From Planctomycetaceae bacterium UBA2972 (GTDB taxonomy: Bacteria; Planctomycetota; Planctomycetia; Pirellulales; Pirellulaceae), in assembly GCA_002348315.1 (NCBI GenBank), contig DEAW01000038.1:7766-71765 (forward strand): a DNA stretch of 64,000 nt, read 5' to 3'. Position numbers and translations under genes: made by a program. Shown here one piece after another: positions 1 to 7,742 of this stretch. A model generated the notes under the pieces. That model made no database searches. It had not been told where the DNA came from and saw nothing but the letters and a program-made list of their open reading frames with translations. Numbering within the stretch: the first letter of the stretch is position 1; every line of letters begins with the position of its first letter.

Positions 1-1136
1 AACTCGGATTCGACCGTGCTGTTTTGACTGTCAGTTACGTATGCCAACCGTCGGCTCAAGTGGTCAACGATGGTGACATTGCCGATCGCTTCGTCACCGG
101 TATTCTTGAAAGTGATAGTGAATTCAAGTAATTCGCCTGGCAGAGCATCCTGTTTTGAAGCAACCTTTTGAATGTCTAGCCGGCTGTTACCTTCCGCGAT
201 TTCATAATGGTAATTCGTTTGGATTTTGTTATTGCCGAGCATTTTGTAAGGCAATAAGTCATAAGCATATTCTTTGGCTGTTTCTTCATCTGTCTGCGCC
301 AAAGCCGTTTGCTGCTGGATACTTAGTTGTGCTTCCTGAGAATTCTGTATATTCACTTTGGTATTCAGAAGATCGCCGACCTGCGGTTTGACCATCTGAC
401 TATCTTCAGTACTTGCTAACTGACGAGTCATGTCACGAACCTTTTCGAGTTCCTGATAAGCGGCACTCGCGCGAGTTCCGATGTTACGTTGTGTTGCGAC
501 CTGTTGCTTCACTTGTTCCTGTCCAACATGCTTGACCGTGCCGTCCAAAGCCAGAGGGCTGTCGACCGCATAGACATGGTCCTGGTGGCGATATTGAGAA
601 AGGCCATCGATGCGACGCGTGGAAGCGAAACGTGGAGCGTAGATGGGGATGCGATTGGTGCGTTCGATTTGAATGTCACCGTCTAAGGTGTGAAAGTGAG
701 CGATCGTATCCTCTTCATCAAGATTGTCGATGCTGTAATCCTGAGCGACATTGGTAAGCTGATAGCCGTCACCTCCCTGATAGACATATTCGTCTTCAGG
801 AAATGGTCCCGAGATACCTGGTGGCGTCCACAGAGCAGGGTAGGGGAGTCCGGCGTTGGGGCCTGTGTAGGCACTTGGCGGCAACGTGGCAGGCCCGGTA
901 TTTTGAGGTGCCGGGGCGACAGGTTGTTGTGCTGTATGACTTGCCGGCTGTACGTGCTGCGGGGCAGGGCCAGCACCGACCTGAATCAAAGCGGTCGAGT
1001 GTGTGTGCTGCTGTGAGTTTAGGCCGTTGGTTTGAAGTCGTTGCTGGCGAGGTGCCGTACAGGCAGTTAGCGTACTCAATAATGAGCCGATAACAAGCAG
1101 TTGGAGGCCATAGTGTCTGGTGGTGAATCTTCGCAT
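1..1136 (-). CDS. DUF11-type repeat lipoprotein, partial (C-terminus beyond window)
   Basis: The frame is open from an ATG at 1136 to the window edge, so only the first 378 residues are seen. The N-terminus is a lipoprotein signal: a basic start, a hydrophobic stretch and a lipobox LTAC near residue 27. A Pro/Gln/Ala-rich linker follows to about residue 110, then a region with no recognised domain. From about residue 330 the text (LPGELLEFTITFKNTGDEAI, then NVTIVDHL and RRLAYV) is typical of a DUF11/conserved-repeat beta-sandwich found in bacterial surface proteins. The start lies 5 bp after the stop of the upstream gene, so the two are probably cotranscribed. Function is unknown; an envelope or surface structural role is inferred from the lipobox and the repeat type. 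Confidence 0.8.
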   Translation of the reverse strand, partial: MRRFTTRHYGLQLLVIGSLLSTLTACTAPRQQRLQTNGLNSQQHTHSTALIQVGAGPAPQHVQPASHTAQQPVAPAPQNTGPATLPPSAYTGPNAGLPYPALWTPPGISGPFPEDEYVYQGGDGYQLTNVAQDYSIDNLDEEDTIAHFHTLDGDIQIERTNRIPIYAPRFASTRRIDGLSQYRHQDHVYAVDSPLALDGTVKHVGQEQVKQQVATQRNIGTRASAAYQELEKVRDMTRQLASTEDSQMVKPQVGDLLNTKVNIQNSQEAQLSIQQQTALAQTDEETAKEYAYDLLPYKMLGNNKIQTNYHYEIAEGNSRLDIQKVASKQDALPGELLEFTITFKNTGDEAIGNVTIVDHLSRRLAYVTDSQNSTVESE

Positions 1137-1141
1137 CGATA

Positions 1142-1918
1142 TTATCTCAACCGTCCAATGGAAGGAGTACTGATGATTGCCTGATTCAGCCGTTGCTGAG
1201 GAATACGAGTTTGCTGGGGTGGCATAATCGAGAGGACCGGCGGTGAGGAGAACATAAATCTTCCGGTTTGCTGGTCCATTCTGGGTTGTTTGGAACCGAT
1301 GCGAAGAATGGCCATTGGGCGTCCGAGTTGATCGGCGACGCGTAACGGGTCTTCATTAAATCGGACGTCGAAGAATCGTTGACGATTAGCCTCGTCCTGA
1401 ATGACTACAGGGTTTGTGGGGTCTTCCAGATAGATCACTCGAGTCACAAACAATCCTTCAGCCGCCATTCGTAGTTCCTGAGCCGTCAGGTGGATTGGAA
1501 TGGGAAATCGTGTTGCCAATCCGGCCGGTGGATGCAGGCGATCCAGTAATTCCACAGTGGGATAGAGTTCCACTCCGGGGAGTCCGGGGATTTCCGTGAC
1601 TTTGAAGCGGTAGGGATTGCCAATGAGCAGGCCGGCGTTCAGTACCGACGGTGTGCCAACAGCAAATCTACCTTCTGATGCGATCGCAATTTTCCCGCCT
1701 TGTGGGCAACGCACTTGAGTGGGCTGGAAATAACCGGGGATTGGACCGCCTCGCAGTAACATCTGAGATCCCACCTGACCTGGCGGCATCATAGCGTGAT
1801 TACGATAATGGGCGCCGGGAGCCGGTCTAAACTGTTGTGCCATCAGGGTAGTGCCTGAAAATAATACAGCCAGAACCGTTAACGTGGTCGTTAAGATTTT
1901 CGGAGGGGAAGTCATCAA
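1142..1918 (-). CDS. Secreted protein, paralogue of the upstream lipoprotein
   Basis: 258 residues with a Sec signal peptide (hydrophobic core about residues 8-25, likely cleavage after LMA before QQF). The body, about residues 65-215, aligns by eye with the lipoprotein encoded just upstream: GVELYPTVEL against AIELFPTIEI, FVTRVIYLEDP against YVTKVIYLPDP, and PMAILRIGSK against IMAILRMGNK. The N-terminal 60 residues are rich in Pro, Gln and Gly. No enzymatic motif was recognised. It sits between the paralogue and a DUF11 lipoprotein on the same strand with short spacing, which suggests one envelope operon. It is probably a planctomycete-type exported protein of unknown role. Confidence 0.8.
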   Translation of the reverse strand: MMTSPPKILTTTLTVLAVLFSGTTLMAQQFRPAPGAHYRNHAMMPPGQVGSQMLLRGGPIPGYFQPTQVRCPQGGKIAIASEGRFAVGTPSVLNAGLLIGNPYRFKVTEIPGLPGVELYPTVELLDRLHPPAGLATRFPIPIHLTAQELRMAAEGLFVTRVIYLEDPTNPVVIQDEANRQRFFDVRFNEDPLRVADQLGRPMAILRIGSKQPRMDQQTGRFMFSSPPVLSIMPPQQTRIPQQRLNQAIISTPSIGRLR

Positions 1919-2026
1919 ACGATTTCGTTGATTGTTGAATGGGTTGTTATGCAGGCAACGCCCACCGACGAATTTAATTCGCCAGCGGGCATTCTCCGGT
2001 TTTGTTTTGGAGTGCTGTTTCCAGAA

Positions 2027-3103
2027 CTATTGAGGAACTACCTGATTGCGTACTCGACTTGGCTGGCGATTGATTACAGCAGGCGTGTAGTTGTGTTCAC
2101 GAATTCGAACGGTATCTACAGGCTTGGGATAACTGTAACCAGGTGTCTGTCGCATATGTACATTAAAGTGTTGTACAGGTTCTGGCATATCCACTTTCGT
2201 GTGATTATGCATGGTGTATGACTGCATTCCGGCTGGTCCGCCAAAGGGTAGGTGAGGTGGCCCAGGTACTCCGACATTGGTAGCTGTCATGGGAGTTCCC
2301 CATGCAGGGGCTGTAATACCGGAAATGTGGTTGGGAGCCATCGTCATTGGCAGACCTGGCATGCCAGGCTGTCCACCCTGCATGAAGGCTGCAGGAGCAG
2401 CACTCGGAGCATTCGCCGGATTGACTGCCTTGACTTTGTTACCCATTCGTAAGATCGCCATAATGCTTCCACGGCGATCAGCTTCCACGATAGGATCGTC
2501 GCCGGGATCAAGGCGAGTACTAACCAGAGTTTCTACGTTAGCCAATGCCAGGTCCTGAAATTCCGGATCTGGTAGATAAATCACTTTGGTGACATAGTTT
2601 CCAGTGGCAACCTGATCAAAGTCTTCGTTGGTAAACTGCACAGGAATTGCGTTGTGATCCAAATAAGCCGCAGTACGTGGATTTACAGGAGCAATTTCAA
2701 TCGTTGGGAACAACTCAATAGCTTCATGTCCCTCGATATTGCTGAGTTTCATACGGACCATATCTCCGCTCATGCCAACGTTAAAGTCGTGGCGAGCTGG
2801 CGTAACCAGTACTTGCCCTTCATAGCTGCCATTGCGAGTGGTATCGATGCCGATCTGCATACCGCTTGGACGATTGAAGATCACCTGAATGGATAAGCCG
2901 GCAGAGGGCGCGGCCATGGCTGCTGTCGGCTGCATCATAGGAGCCTGTGGCATTAATACACCAGGCCCGGGACCATCGACACCGGGACCGGGATGCATTA
3001 ATTGATCTGCTGGCGGCAGGTTGTGTTGTTCAAAGGTTTGACAACCTGTTGTCATCAGAGCTGCGACTGCGACTACAGCCCAAAGTTTTGAAAAAGTCTT
3101 CAT
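2027..3103 (-). CDS. Planctomycete-type lipoprotein with domain shared by downstream gene
   Basis: The ATG at 3103 is chosen because it gives a clean lipoprotein signal (MKTFSKLWAVV, then lipobox MTTGC) and is preceded by GGGGGAAAAA. An upstream in-frame start would add 27 polar residues before the signal. The 358-residue product has a Pro/Met/Gly-rich linker to about residue 65. A globular domain of about 150 residues is shared with the next gene (AIELFPTIEI, YVTKVIYLPDP, IMAILRMGNK). The tail is rich in Pro, Gly, Met and His. No catalytic motif was recognised. It is likely lipid-anchored in the envelope, and first in a three-gene run with the paralogue and the DUF11 lipoprotein. Confidence 0.82.
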   Translation of the reverse strand: MKTFSKLWAVVAVAALMTTGCQTFEQHNLPPADQLMHPGPGVDGPGPGVLMPQAPMMQPTAAMAAPSAGLSIQVIFNRPSGMQIGIDTTRNGSYEGQVLVTPARHDFNVGMSGDMVRMKLSNIEGHEAIELFPTIEIAPVNPRTAAYLDHNAIPVQFTNEDFDQVATGNYVTKVIYLPDPEFQDLALANVETLVSTRLDPGDDPIVEADRRGSIMAILRMGNKVKAVNPANAPSAAPAAFMQGGQPGMPGLPMTMAPNHISGITAPAWGTPMTATNVGVPGPPHLPFGGPAGMQSYTMHNHTKVDMPEPVQHFNVHMRQTPGYSYPKPVDTVRIREHNYTPAVINRQPSRVRNQVVPQ

Positions 3104-3378
3104 TTTTTCCCCCATGGCAGTTTGACTTGCACAACGGTGATTGGAATTTGCTATCGAGTTTTGACTTGGTTCATTCCCACTCATACGGAGTAAGGAAAGT
3201 TTGTTTCATATCGAGCCCGAATCACTTTGATTGAGCTTTACCCTTTACATCCGAAACATCTAAAATGCTTCTGCTCAGGAAATGCACCAATGGATGACGC
3301 AACGAGACAATAGTCCCATGTGGGCAGTAATCGGCACGTTACAGTACGAATCTTTGATAAAATCGGCATAACCGGACT

Positions 3379-4392
3379 ATGAAGTACAAATTACCTATAC
3401 TTACATGTCTCACGATGGCCGGTTTGATGCTCATTTGCGTCCAAAACAGTTATCTAGTCGGACCTATCTTCTCCAGTTTGAATGCTCAGCCTGTATCTGA
3501 CGATGAGAATAAATCGTCTGTAAATATTGGAATTCCTGTGGATGCCGACGGAAATCCGATGGAAGTAACTGTCGTGGATCCGATGGAAGCACCGACAAAT
3601 GAGGATTCACTGCTCACCGATCCGGATATCATTCTCGGTCGTGCGATCGCACAGATGTATGCAGAATCGAAATTTCAGGCATCCATTCGCCACAAAATCA
3701 ATATGTTTGACCAACAACTTGTCGGGTCAGGGCACTATCGGCAATTTGGTACCGGGACGATCAAACGCCTGCGGTTTGAATTAAAAACTCAGGTGGGTGA
3801 TAAGACCTCCAGTGTGATCCAGGTCTGTGACGGCCGGCACCTTTGGTCGCGGGAAAACTTACCAGAGGGCACCACGTTAAGTCGTGTCGACGTCCGATAT
3901 ATCCGGGACGCTTTGGAAGCTGAAAACAGTAAGCACGGGGCAGGGCGGTTAGCCACGAATTGGGGCGCCAATATTGCGATGGGAGGACTTCCTCGCTTAT
4001 TAGCTTCGCTTCAGGCATGTTTTGAATTTGAAGCAGTTACTGAAACAAGATTTGAAGATGTTCCCGTTTGGGTATTGCTGGGACAGTGGAAGCCAGAAGT
4101 TCGAGATCGAATTATGAAGCAGTTTGGAACAGGCAAGCAAATACCTCCCCATCTGCCCAATGCCGTTCGCCTCGTTCTTGGAAGAGATGTCGAATATAAG
4201 TTCATTCCTCGAGAGATTCAGTATTTGCGAATCAACTCGGACAAAACAGCTCAGCCAATGGTTTCGCTTCAGTTATATGACATCACACGACGAGTTGACA
4301 TGAACGCTGCTCAGTTTGAATATCAACGCGGTGAACAGGTGATCGTCGATCGAACTCAGGCATTCCTGGATAAATATGTCAATCAGGAGTAG
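3379..4392 (+). CDS. Conserved secreted protein of unknown function
   Basis: 337 residues. The N-terminus has a signal-peptide-like hydrophobic stretch (about residues 5-25) ending near SLNAQ. From about residue 85 the protein reads as an alternating beta-strand domain (FQASIRHKINMFDQQLVGSG, then IKRLRFELKT, then SVIQVCDGRHLWSR). This texture resembles LolA/LolB-like outer-membrane lipoprotein-sorting folds, but the match is by impression only. It is divergent from the lipoprotein operon and about 100 bp upstream of a membrane protein gene. The ATG lacks a strong ribosome site. Periplasmic location is inferred; function is unknown. Confidence 0.75.
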   Translation: MKYKLPILTCLTMAGLMLICVQNSYLVGPIFSSLNAQPVSDDENKSSVNIGIPVDADGNPMEVTVVDPMEAPTNEDSLLTDPDIILGRAIAQMYAESKFQASIRHKINMFDQQLVGSGHYRQFGTGTIKRLRFELKTQVGDKTSSVIQVCDGRHLWSRENLPEGTTLSRVDVRYIRDALEAENSKHGAGRLATNWGANIAMGGLPRLLASLQACFEFEAVTETRFEDVPVWVLLGQWKPEVRDRIMKQFGTGKQIPPHLPNAVRLVLGRDVEYKFIPREIQYLRINSDKTAQPMVSLQLYDITRRVDMNAAQFEYQRGEQVIVDRTQAFLDKYVNQE

Positions 4393-4479
4393 TCTTCTTG
4401 CACCAATTCGCGTGCTCAGGCTCTACTCAGTTTTCAGAGCTACGTTTAGACTAAGGAAGTAATTGTTAAGACTTTTCGT

Positions 4480-4486
4480 TAAGGAT
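4480..4486 (+). promoter_or_regulatory. Ribosome binding site supporting a TTG start
   Basis: TAAGGAT lies about 8 nt before the TTG at 4494. It is the only plausible Shine-Dalgarno near the N-terminus of the membrane protein gene, and so supports the non-ATG start. Confidence 0.55.
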
Positions 4487-4493
4487 TGTTCGG

Positions 4494-5147
4494 TTGGCTC
4501 GTATCTTCTTTGTCCTGGCATGTTTTGCTATCACCCTGCTAATCACTAATCTGGGAGTTGGATTGTGGGTTGGCGATTTGAATGCTGATGCTTCCGCAGT
4601 CAAGCAGGCAAGCGAGGTGTTTGCCAAGGCAAAAGCTTCTCAGGATGAGCAGGCTATTGCAGCAGCCGAAGAGACGTTGTTGTCTGCAGCAGATGCTCAT
4701 GAACCCACGAAGAAACGACATAGTTTGCATTTTCTGCTCGGCGTCTTTACTGCAGTCGTCTGCGTCCTGGTCAACGCCATCAGTGTTACGTACTTTATTG
4801 GTACGGCGAAATGGTGTAACGAAGTGGTCGATGCCTACAGTCTGGATCCCGAGTATGCTCAGCGTAGCACTCGGTTAAAGAAAAGCACTTTTCCCTGGTC
4901 TATCTCCGGGGTTTTGATGATCATCCTAATCGTCGCCTTTGGAGGCGCGTCGGATCCCGCGACCGAAATCAGCTCGAGTGCCGATTGGGTGTCAGTTCAT
5001 TTCATGTTGTCGATCTTTGGAACTATGTTCCTGATCTACTCCTACCTGCAGCAGGTTGGCAAGATCGGAGCTCACTACGATGTGATTCAGGATATCGTCG
5101 CAGCAACTGAAATACGCAAAGCCGAACTAGGACGGGGAGACAGTTAG
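4494..5147 (+). CDS. Four-TM membrane protein of unknown function
   Basis: 217 residues. The start is TTG at 4494; no ATG is nearby, and AAGGA at 4481-4485 lies at good spacing, which decides the start. Hydrophobic segments lie at about residues 3-27, 78-103, 133-153 and 167-187. An Ala/Glu-rich amphipathic stretch sits between the first two (residues 30-75), likely periplasmic and coiled-coil-like. No motif was recognised. The last three codons and the TAG stop (5145-5147) fall inside the left end of a 140-bp palindromic repeat, so the native C-terminus may have been set by insertion of that repeat. Confidence 0.72.
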   Translation: MARIFFVLACFAITLLITNLGVGLWVGDLNADASAVKQASEVFAKAKASQDEQAIAAAEETLLSAADAHEPTKKRHSLHFLLGVFTAVVCVLVNAISVTYFIGTAKWCNEVVDAYSLDPEYAQRSTRLKKSTFPWSISGVLMIILIVAFGGASDPATEISSSADWVSVHFMLSIFGTMFLIYSYLQQVGKIGAHYDVIQDIVAATEIRKAELGRGDS

Positions 5148-5280
5148 GCAATTAAACAGTTAGCCCCGACTTCGCCAAGGCTTCGTCGGGTAAACTCATT
5201 AAATCTAAGACATAGTTTACGCACGGTAGACCGTAAGTGTGGCGGATAGGCAGACAACTGACTAATTGATTAATTGTCTA
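5141..5280. repeat. Palindromic intergenic repeat, copy A
   Basis: 140 bp that align without gaps to 6385-6524, about 117 of 140 positions identical by eye. The element is a nested imperfect palindrome. The ends carry AATTA/TAATT-rich inverted repeats, the shoulders carry CGCCA/TGGCG, and the centre carries GTAAACT (5190-5196) facing AGTTTAC (5214-5220). It lies between two convergent genes and contributes both stop codons: TAG of the plus-strand gene at the left end and TAA of the minus-strand cvpA-like gene at the right end. It could be a MITE or REP-like element and may act as a bidirectional terminator. Confidence 0.85.
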
Positions 5281-5845
5281 CCTCACCCACTTGCGGTTCT
5301 TCCTCCGGTTCAGCACTGTCTGGGCTGCCTTGTTCGATCAGAGTGTTAAGTGTGTCAAAGTGTTTGTTTATCGGTTCGGCGACGTCTGCAGGTAAGATAT
5401 CACGAACGGCTTTCACCATTTTATTGATGTAGACTCCGGATTTAGACTCGGCGATGTTACCGTGCGTTTCTTCTCCGGTAAATGCAACCATCGTGACAGT
5501 CAAAACGGAACAGAGCAGGGCACCGTTAACGATCCCCATTAATCCTCCGGTCTGATGATCAAATGTCTTCATATCATGTTTTTCCAGCTTCTTTTGCACA
5601 ATTCCATGCAGGAACCAGATCAACATCGATGTCAGGATATAAAGAGCTCCCATTGCCAAATAAGTACTCCAGGGACTCCCGAGATCCCCAATGGCTTCGG
5701 CCAGATCCTGATGCATCGTCCGTGCAACATAAAAGCTACCAAGGATTGATCCGACCATGCTGATTTGCCAGACCATCCCTTTCCAGGCACCGATTAGAAC
5801 AGAGCCTCCCAGAACGACTGTCATGACGATATCAAAAGTTTGCAT
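5270..5845 (-). CDS. CvpA-family membrane protein
   Basis: 191 residues. The N-terminus (FDIVMTVVLGGSVLIGAWKG) followed by three more hydrophobic segments to about residue 125 is the CvpA/colicin V production layout: a short first helix, a small-residue-rich second helix, and a G-rich third (GGLMGIVNGALL). The C-terminal 65 residues are polar and acidic. Family members are inner-membrane proteins linked to envelope homeostasis and, in E. coli, to colicin V production and purF expression. It lies 12 bp downstream of dtd on the same strand, so the two are likely cotranscribed. The last codons (Val-Asp-Asn-stop) fall in the repeat copy A, so the natural tail may have been altered. Confidence 0.8.
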   Translation of the reverse strand: MQTFDIVMTVVLGGSVLIGAWKGMVWQISMVGSILGSFYVARTMHQDLAEAIGDLGSPWSTYLAMGALYILTSMLIWFLHGIVQKKLEKHDMKTFDHQTGGLMGIVNGALLCSVLTVTMVAFTGEETHGNIAESKSGVYINKMVKAVRDILPADVAEPINKHFDTLNTLIEQGSPDSAEPEEEPQVGEVDN

Positions 5846-5857
5846 CGGACCCTTTCT

Positions 5858-6298
5858 CTACCAGGACTCCAGTAACATTGTTACTGGCCCCTCATTGACG
5901 ATCGTGACCTGCATATCCTCTCCAAACGCTCCGGTAGCAACACGGACTCCACGAACGGCCATTTCAGTAACGAATCGTTCATACAATGGCTCAGCAATTT
6001 CCGGGCTGGCAGCATCGGTAAAACTGGGGCGCCGACCTTTACGACAATCTCCCCAAAGTGTGAATTGACTGACAATCAGAATTTCGCCTTGCACGTCCTG
6101 TAGACTTAAATTCATCTTTCCCTGATCATCTTCGAAGATTCGCAAACCTGCGATCTTATCACACATCTGAGTAATCTCCTTGTCCGTATCATTCGGGCCG
6201 ATGCCAACCAAAGCGAGCAGGCCTAAGTCAATTTGCCCGACAACCTCGCGGGCAACCGCAACGCTTGCATGACTCACTCGCTGCAATACAACTCGCAT
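5858..6298 (-). CDS. dtd: D-aminoacyl-tRNA deacylase
   Basis: 146 residues when started at the ATG at 6298 (MRVVLQRVSHASVAV), which is the usual N-terminus and length for Dtd; longer in-frame starts add 35 non-conserved residues. Both family signatures are present: SQFTLWGD at about residue 78 and NEGPVT at about residue 135, the latter holding the cross-subunit Gly-cisPro element that excludes L-amino acids. The enzyme acts in the cytoplasm and hydrolyses D-amino acids, and also glycine mischarged on tRNAAla, from tRNA, protecting translation. It is followed at 12 bp by the cvpA-like gene. Its upstream region is occupied by repeat copy B, so its promoter must lie close to the start or read through from the TPR gene. 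Confidence 0.95.
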   Translation of the reverse strand: MRVVLQRVSHASVAVAREVVGQIDLGLLALVGIGPNDTDKEITQMCDKIAGLRIFEDDQGKMNLSLQDVQGEILIVSQFTLWGDCRKGRRPSFTDAASPEIAEPLYERFVTEMAVRGVRVATGAFGEDMQVTIVNEGPVTMLLESW

Positions 6299-6384
6299 CC
6301 AGTCTCTTTCTTTATTAATACAAAATGGGTTCCTGCGAAGGGTACCAAATTGTTGGAAAAAGAGGTAGACGGGTGGAAAGGGAA

Positions 6385-6524
6385 CAGTTGGACAATTAGA
6401 CAATTAGGCCCGAATTCGCCAAGGCTTCGTCGGGTAAACTCACTAAATCTAAGACGCAGTTTACACATCGTAGCCCGTAGGTGTGGCGGACAAGCAGGCA
6501 ACTGTCTAATTGTCTAAGTGTTCA
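6385..6524. repeat. Palindromic intergenic repeat, copy B
   Basis: Partner of the copy at 5141-5280 in the same orientation, with no gaps over 140 bp. The inverted ends are clearer here: TTAGACAATTAG near the left end and its complement CTAATTGTCTAA near the right end (6505-6516). The central stem GTAAACT/AGTTTAC is kept, as are CGCCA/TGGCG shoulders. It lies between the TPR lipoprotein gene and dtd, both on minus. The right end abuts or forms the TGA stop of the TPR gene (6522-6524). Confidence 0.85.
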
Positions 6525-7727
6525 ATTGCTCAGCCGTCTCAACGCGGCTAGTGCCTCTTCGTTTTCAGAATCAATTCCCAACGCACCGCTGTACCAGCTC
6601 ACAGCAGCTTCCAGGTCCCCCAGCTTTTCGGCAATGGCCCCAATCCGGACTCGGATCTCGGCGTTATCCGTCTGCTGTGCCGCTCTGACATTGAGTTCAA
6701 TATATTCGAGCTTCAAATTTTTTATCTCTTCGTGTCTTGTAAAAGCCTGGTCCGCAAGTTCGCTTTCACCCAATTGTCGTAGCACATTAGACAGCTGAAA
6801 AAAGACTCGATCGTTTCCCGGATCCAGTTCAGCCGCCTTTTCCAGAGCAGTCCGAGCCTGCTCTGTTTTCCCGATTTGCATAGATAGAATTCCCAGAATC
6901 GTCTGGCCATGAGGCAGGGTGGGGTCCTGTTGGATACTTAGATTCACCAGCCGCTCTGCATCCTCAAATTGACCTAATGCCAGGGCACAGTCGGCCAGAT
7001 AGGCATTGGCGGTTGCCTGAAGCGGCGGAGTTGCAGTCGACGAGAGTTGGTCTAATTGAGTCTGGGCGGCCTGATAGTTCCGCATGCGAATGTAGACTTC
7101 GGCCAGTTCCGTTCGAATTTCATCAGCCTGATCAAACGAGGGATCTCCCGGAGCTCGTTTCAGAGCTTCCAGATAATGCTGAATCGCCAGTTCATGTTTT
7201 TCAAAATCTTTGCTGATCAGTCCCATCAGACGATCAGGACGAGGGTCCGTAGGAGCCAGACTGGAGACACGTTCGCAATGCCGCATGGCCTGCTGCAATG
7301 CACCGAAGTCATAATAGTGTGCAATGAGAAGGCGATGGGCGTCGATGTTGTCGGGAAATTCGACGGACATTTCTTCAAGTGTTCTCATCGCTGACGGCAA
7401 GTCCTGCACTGCGGTGAAACAGTGAACGGCCAGCAGCATGCAATCTTCACGGATTCGTTTGTCACTGGCAATCACGCCAACACGTTCCATCACTTCCTGA
7501 TAATTCAGTACATTCATATAAAGATTGGCTTCCAGAAATTTCGTTTCAATCTCCGCTGCTTCCCGTTCGGCCAGCTGATTCTTAATCGCTCTAACTTGAG
7601 ACCAGTCTTCGGATTTGATGGCCGCTTGCCCCTGCTGAAACAAGACTTCGGTGGTTGGTTCAGAAGAGCAGCCCGGCAAAAGCAAGCAGCAGATGATGAG
7701 CAGTAACTTGGGAGAGGTGGATGTCAT
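6522..7727 (-). CDS. TPR-repeat lipoprotein
   Basis: 401 residues. A lipoprotein signal (hydrophobic residues 8-18, lipobox LLPGC with Cys about residue 20) anchors it in the envelope. The rest is alpha-helical tetratricopeptide repeats; clear units include AMRHCERVSSLAPTDPRPDR, ANAYLADCALALGQFEDAER, LPHGQTILGILSMQIGKTEQ and DRVFFQLSNVLRQLGESELA. TPR arrays are protein-interaction scaffolds; no enzyme domain is present. The gene is 15 bp downstream of the CRTAC1-like lipoprotein gene, a pairing I know from planctomycete genomes, so the two products probably work together at the membrane. The final codon and stop lie at the edge of repeat copy B. Confidence 0.85.
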   Translation of the reverse strand: MTSTSPKLLLIICCLLLPGCSSEPTTEVLFQQGQAAIKSEDWSQVRAIKNQLAEREAAEIETKFLEANLYMNVLNYQEVMERVGVIASDKRIREDCMLLAVHCFTAVQDLPSAMRTLEEMSVEFPDNIDAHRLLIAHYYDFGALQQAMRHCERVSSLAPTDPRPDRLMGLISKDFEKHELAIQHYLEALKRAPGDPSFDQADEIRTELAEVYIRMRNYQAAQTQLDQLSSTATPPLQATANAYLADCALALGQFEDAERLVNLSIQQDPTLPHGQTILGILSMQIGKTEQARTALEKAAELDPGNDRVFFQLSNVLRQLGESELADQAFTRHEEIKNLKLEYIELNVRAAQQTDNAEIRVRIGAIAEKLGDLEAAVSWYSGALGIDSENEEALAALRRLSN

Positions 7728-7742
7728 CGGAGCAATTCCCTC

